Assembly: GCA_900555295.1 (NCBI GenBank)
Contig: USKN01000052.1
Coordinates: 1-10,021, forward strand
DNA from: an uncultured Eubacteriales bacterium
Lineage (GTDB): Bacteria; Bacillota; Clostridia; UMGS1810
Reading direction: 5' to 3'
Length of the DNA stretch: 10,021 nt
Of the stretch, positions 7,523 through 10,021 are shown in pieces (position 1 is the stretch's first letter; each line of letters starts with the position of its first letter). The notes beneath the pieces were generated by a model. It saw nothing but the letters and a program-made list of their open reading frames with translations, had not been told where the DNA came from and searched no databases. Both the position numbers and the translations under genes were made by a program.

Positions 7523-8866
7523 ATGGGAAAATATTTTGGAACAGACGGCTTTCGTGGAGAAGCAAACGTAAATTTGACCGTTGAGCATGCCTACAAAGTA
7601 GGTCGTTTCCTTGGCTGGTACTATGGCAGGGAACACAAAGCACAGGTTGTGATCGGAAAAGATACCAGAAGATCCAGCTATATGTTTGAGTACTCCCTGG
7701 TAGCAGGTCTCACTGCTTCTGGCGCGGATGTTTATCTGCTTCATGTCACCACCACCCCGAGTGTATCCTATGTGGTGCGCACGGAAGAGTTCGACTGCGG
7801 CATCATGATCTCTGCCAGCCACAACCCATACTATGACAACGGCATCAAGGTCATCAACGGCAAGGGCGAGAAGCTGGAAGAGGACGTTATCGTAGAAATC
7901 GAGCGCTACTTAGACGGGGAGATGGAAGAGATTCCGTTTGCCTTAAAGGATGCCATCGGCCGCACCACCGACTACGCTGCAGGCAGAAACCGCTACATCG
8001 GTTACCTGATCTCCATTGCCACCCGTTCCTTCAAGGGCAAAAAAGTGGCTCTGGACTGCGCAAACGGCAGCGCATCTGCCATTGCGAAGAACGTGTTCGA
8101 TGCTCTGGGAGCAGAGACCCATGTCATCAACAACCATCCGAACGGTTTGAACATCAACACCGACTGCGGCTCCACCCACATCCATGTCTTGCAGGAGTAT
8201 GTAAAGGAATCCGGCTGTGACGTAGGCTTTGCTTACGACGGTGATGCAGACCGCTGTATCGCGGTAGATGAGAACGGCAGCGTGGTAGACGGTGATCTGA
8301 TCCTCTACATCTGCGGCAAGTACATGAAGGAGATTGGTACCCTGCGCAACAATACCGTAGTTACCACCATCATGTCCAACTTCGGCCTTTACAAGGCATT
8401 TGACCGGGAAGGCATCTCCTACGAGAAGACCGCAGTCGGTGACAAATATGTGTACGAGAACATGTCCCAGTACGGCAACTGTCTGGGCGGCGAGCAGTCC
8501 GGCCACATCATCTTCAGCAAGCACGCCACCACCGGAGACGGCATCCTGACCTCCTTAAAGGTGATGGAGGTTATGCTGGAGAAGAAGGAAACTCTGGGCA
8601 AGCTGGCCTCTGAGGTGGAGATTTTGCCGCAGGTGCTGAAAAATGTCCGCGTCAAAGACAAAAAGGCAGCGCAGAATGACCCGGCAGTCCAGGCAGAGGT
8701 GGCAAAGGTCACTGAGACTCTGGGCACAGACGGCCGTATCCTGCTCCGTCAGTCCGGCACCGAGCCGGTTGTGCGCGTCATGGTAGAAGCGCCGACCACC
8801 GGGCAGTGCGAGATGCTGGTAGACCAGGTGATCGAGGTTATGAAGGCACAGGGACACGTGCTGTAA
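7523..8866 (+). CDS. glmM: Phosphoglucosamine mutase GlmM
   Basis: The 447-residue product is of standard GlmM length. GlmM interconverts glucosamine-6-phosphate and glucosamine-1-phosphate in the cytoplasm, a step towards UDP-GlcNAc for peptidoglycan. The N-terminus KYFGTDGFRGEAN is typical. The active-site loop SASHNPYYDNGIK has the phosphorylatable Ser at residue 99. The metal site DGDADR is at 239-244, the sugar-binding loop GGEQSGH at 322-328 and the phosphate-binding RQSGTEPVVRVMVE at 409-422. GGEQSG and overall length favour GlmM over a phosphomannomutase. A strong AAGGAG (7511-7516) lies 6 bases before the ATG. It follows prfA by 61 bases without an obvious promoter, so it may be co-transcribed. 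G+C content is the highest in the window, especially in the 3' half. It is followed by a strong terminator. Confidence 0.95.
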   Translation: MGKYFGTDGFRGEANVNLTVEHAYKVGRFLGWYYGREHKAQVVIGKDTRRSSYMFEYSLVAGLTASGADVYLLHVTTTPSVSYVVRTEEFDCGIMISASHNPYYDNGIKVINGKGEKLEEDVIVEIERYLDGEMEEIPFALKDAIGRTTDYAAGRNRYIGYLISIATRSFKGKKVALDCANGSASAIAKNVFDALGAETHVINNHPNGLNINTDCGSTHIHVLQEYVKESGCDVGFAYDGDADRCIAVDENGSVVDGDLILYICGKYMKEIGTLRNNTVVTTIMSNFGLYKAFDREGISYEKTAVGDKYVYENMSQYGNCLGGEQSGHIIFSKHATTGDGILTSLKVMEVMLEKKETLGKLASEVEILPQVLKNVRVKDKKAAQNDPAVQAEVAKVTETLGTDGRILLRQSGTEPVVRVMVEAPTTGQCEMLVDQVIEVMKAQGHVL

Positions 8867-8888
8867 AAAGCGAGAGTTGCGAGAGAAG

Positions 8889-8939
8889 AACGCGTGGAAT
8901 TCATAAACAATGTTTGATGAATTTCATGCGTTTTTGTTT
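8889..8939 (+). terminator. Strong intrinsic terminator after glmM
   Basis: Bases 8889-8904 pair with 8917-8932 over 16 base pairs, including two G-U pairs. The stem continues with AAAC (8905-8908) against GTTT (8912-8915), closing a three-base loop with G8916 bulged. A T-rich tail (TTTTTGTTT, 8931-8939) follows. This ends the glmM transcript 22 bases downstream of its stop and insulates it from leuA. Confidence 0.9.
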
Positions 8940-8944
8940 AAATC

Positions 8945-8968
8945 GATTTGAATCAAATTGATTTGAAT
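8945..8968. repeat. GATTTGAAT direct repeat upstream of the leuA promoter
   Basis: GATTTGAAT occurs at 8945-8953 and 8960-8968, 15 bases apart, and the intervening CAAAT makes each copy part of a small inverted repeat. It lies between the glmM terminator and the leuA -35 element, about 25-48 bases upstream of -35. It could be a binding site for an activator or repressor; no family is suggested by the sequence alone. Confidence 0.35.
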
Positions 8969-8992
8969 AAAGTTTCGGCTGTAGATGGGTTC

Positions 8993-9021
8993 TTGTCACA
9001 TCTGGAAAAATATGCTATTAT
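8993..9021 (+). promoter_or_regulatory. Promoter of the leuA transcript
   Basis: TTGTCA (8993-8998) and TATTAT (9016-9021) are separated by exactly 17 bases, with TGC (9013-9015) forming an extended -10. This is the best promoter in the window. Predicted transcription start is about 9028, giving a leader of about 218 bases before the leuA ATG. Confidence 0.75.
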
Positions 9022-9038
9022 ATGGATTAACGTATCAA

Positions 9039-9053
9039 ATTTTTCAGAAAAAG
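9039..9053. promoter_or_regulatory. CodY-like operator
   Basis: The 15-mer ATTTTTCAGAAAAAG matches the CodY consensus AATTTTCWGAAAATT at 12 of 15 positions, counted by eye. Its core TTTTTC-A-GAAAAA is a perfect odd palindrome. It lies about 11-26 bases downstream of the predicted transcription start, where a bound repressor could block elongation. CodY, activated by branched-chain amino acids and GTP, represses leucine and isoleucine/valine synthesis genes in many low-GC Gram-positives, which fits the downstream leuA. The codY gene is not in the window. Confidence 0.5.
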
Positions 9054-9055
9054 GA

Positions 9056-9145
9056 ATGATGAAAGATGGGGCTGAATCAGTAGGATCAGTATTGTTCATT
9101 GTCCGCTTCTACGGCGTGATCGAGCGACTGCCCGGAAGGGCTTGA
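9056..9145 (+). CDS. Small upstream ORF, candidate leader peptide for leuA
   Basis: An ORF of 29 codons starts at tandem ATGs (9056 and 9059) and ends at TGA 9143-9145, 100 bases before leuA. Its stretch SVGSVLFIVRFYGVIERL (residues 8-25) contains four Val, two Ile and two Leu, so 8 of 18 residues are branched-chain amino acids, suggestive for a gene of leucine synthesis. AAAAAGGA at 9048-9055 gives a ribosome binding site, though spacing is tight (3 bases to the second ATG). A different-frame ATG at 9066 has better spacing but encodes only five residues. No family is recognised. The frame extends upstream to a TTG at 8948, but that precedes the predicted transcription start. Confidence 0.4.
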   Translation: MMKDGAESVGSVLFIVRFYGVIERLPGRA

Positions 9146-9245
9146 GATTAAAAAATACAAAGCAGAACCGTTTAAATGCCGGTCACAACAGCAAGTAGCA
9201 TGTAACAAAAAAGACAGAGATAGACACAAGGAGGAAATAGTTATT

Positions 9246-10021
9246 ATGTTAAATTATAAGAGATATAAAAGAGTACCTGTAGTTAATTTCCCGGAGCGTA
9301 CCTGGCCAAATAAGGAAATCGAAAAGGCTCCTGTATGGTGCAGCGTTGACCTTCGTGACGGAAACCAGGCACTGGTAGAACCAATGGTAGTAGAAGAAAA
9401 GGTAGAGATGTTCAACCTTTTAGTAAAGCTGGGCTTTAAGGAGATCGAGGTTGGTTTCCCTGCAGCTTCCCAGATCGAATATGATTTTCTTCGTACCCTG
9501 GTTGACCGCAAGCTGATCCCGGATGATGTAGAAGTTCAGGTATTAGTACAGTGCCGTGAGCATCTGATCAAGAGAACTTTTGAGGCATTGAAGGGCATCA
9601 AGAAAGCCATTGTACATATTTACAATTCCACATCTACTCTTCAGAGAGATGTTGTTTTCCACAAAGATATGGATGAGATCAAGGATATCGCTATTGTAGG
9701 TACCAAGATGGTACAGAGATACGCAGCAGAATGTGATACCAAGATCCGTCTGGAGTATTCTCCAGAGAGCTTTACCGGCACAGAGCTGGATTTTGCTCTT
9801 GATATCTGTACTGCAGTTCAGGAAACCTGGGGCGCTACCAAGGAGAACCCGATCATCATCAACCTTCCATCTACTGTTGAGATGAACACTCCAAACGTAT
9901 ACGCAGACCAGATCGAATGGATGAATACACACTTTAAGAACAGAGAAAGCATTATCTTAAGTGTGCATCCACACAATGACAGAGGCGAAGGTGTTGCTTC
10001 TACTGAATTAGCACTGCTTGC
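9246..10021 (+). CDS. leuA: 2-isopropylmalate synthase LeuA (5' part)
   Basis: The frame runs from ATG 9246 off the right edge (258 complete codons). LeuA condenses acetyl-CoA with 2-oxoisovalerate, the first committed step of leucine synthesis. The start KRYKRVPVVNFPERTWPN and the motif VWCSVDLRDGNQALVEPM (residues 30-47, with catalytic Arg37 and metal ligand Asp38) are typical of the long LeuA subgroup found in yeast and actinobacteria and also in some Clostridia. The metal-binding HPHNDRG is at 241-247, and the TIM-barrel GFPAAS lies at 70-75. The C-terminal leucine-binding regulatory domain would lie beyond the window. AAGGAGG (9228-9234) precedes the ATG by 11 bases. Isoleucine codons are mostly ATC, matching glmM. 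It has its own promoter and a CodY-like box. Confidence 0.93.
   Translation, partial: MLNYKRYKRVPVVNFPERTWPNKEIEKAPVWCSVDLRDGNQALVEPMVVEEKVEMFNLLVKLGFKEIEVGFPAASQIEYDFLRTLVDRKLIPDDVEVQVLVQCREHLIKRTFEALKGIKKAIVHIYNSTSTLQRDVVFHKDMDEIKDIAIVGTKMVQRYAAECDTKIRLEYSPESFTGTELDFALDICTAVQETWGATKENPIIINLPSTVEMNTPNVYADQIEWMNTHFKNRESIILSVHPHNDRGEGVASTELALL

Larger units (their letters stand above)
9028..9245 (+). promoter_or_regulatory. leuA mRNA leader with small hairpins
   Basis: This untranslated leader is long for a simple ribosome binding site. It contains GATCA (9084-9088) facing TGATC (9117-9121), with an inner CCG (9103-9105)/CGG (9112-9114). A compact GCCC-GGAA-GGGC hairpin (9130-9141) has a GNRA-type tetraloop, and ACCG (9167-9170) faces CGGT (9180-9183). 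I see no T-box consensus and no terminator with a T-run before leuA. It may be a structured regulatory RNA or a leader-peptide control region; the structures are short enough to be chance. Confidence 0.4.

Noticed and set aside
7943..8524. 193-codon minus-strand ORF opposite glmM
   Set aside because: It is antisense to the GlmM active-site and metal-binding regions; such ORFs are common opposite GC-richer genes and this one has no ribosome binding site or motif that I recognise.
8948..9055. N-terminal extension of the small leuA leader ORF from TTG 8948
   Set aside because: This part overlaps the promoter and lies upstream of the predicted transcription start; there is no ribosome binding site at the TTG.
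9028..9245. T-box or known riboswitch in the leuA leader
   Set aside because: No T-box consensus, no terminator/antiterminator pair and no riboswitch core that I recognise is present; left as an unassigned leader.
9543..9932. 129-codon minus-strand ORF near the right edge
   Set aside because: It is antisense to leuA, whose frame is continuous and carries the conserved family motifs.

Overview
The window reads as two blocks of Firmicutes (Clostridia) DNA that meet inside one gene. Positions 1 to about 6730 are AT-rich and use ATT/ATA for isoleucine almost exclusively. From about 6775 to the end the DNA is clearly richer in G+C and isoleucine is mostly ATC. The switch falls within prfA (release factor 1), in the codons for the conserved GGAGGDEAALFA segment. 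Everything is on the + strand; I found no convincing minus-strand gene, tRNA, rRNA, CRISPR array or insertion sequence.

Left block (1-6730): the tail of an upstream gene, probably a SbcD/YhaO-type nuclease, overlaps by ATGA a 661-residue SbcC/YhaN-like ATPase whose coiled coil is interrupted by two membrane segments. Next come a small Asp23/Gls24-family protein (YloU type), a fatty-acid-kinase-type FakA/YloV protein and the RecG helicase. Spacings are short and no terminator is visible, so these look like one transcription unit. The YloU-YloV-RecG order resembles the Bacillus subtilis yloU/yloV/recG neighbourhood. After recG comes a 114-base A-rich gap with phased A-tracts and an extended -10 promoter for prfA.

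Right block (6775-10021): the 3' two thirds of prfA, then glmM (phosphoglucosamine mutase, cell-wall precursor synthesis), a strong intrinsic terminator, and a 218-base leader feeding leuA (2-isopropylmalate synthase, leucine synthesis), which runs off the window. The leuA control region has an extended -10 promoter, a CodY-like box just downstream of the predicted start of transcription, a small ORF rich in Val/Ile/Leu codons, and short hairpins. Gene content and codon style suggest a Lachnospiraceae-like genome, but that assignment is inference.

The main result is the mosaic prfA. It is either homologous recombination through a conserved gene or, in my view more likely if this is a metagenomic contig, an assembly chimera. 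Until this is resolved, functional inference from gene neighbourhood should not cross 6730-6775. I see no convincing undescribed multi-gene system. The most interesting biology is the layered leuA leader and the membrane-hairpin SbcC-like ATPase.
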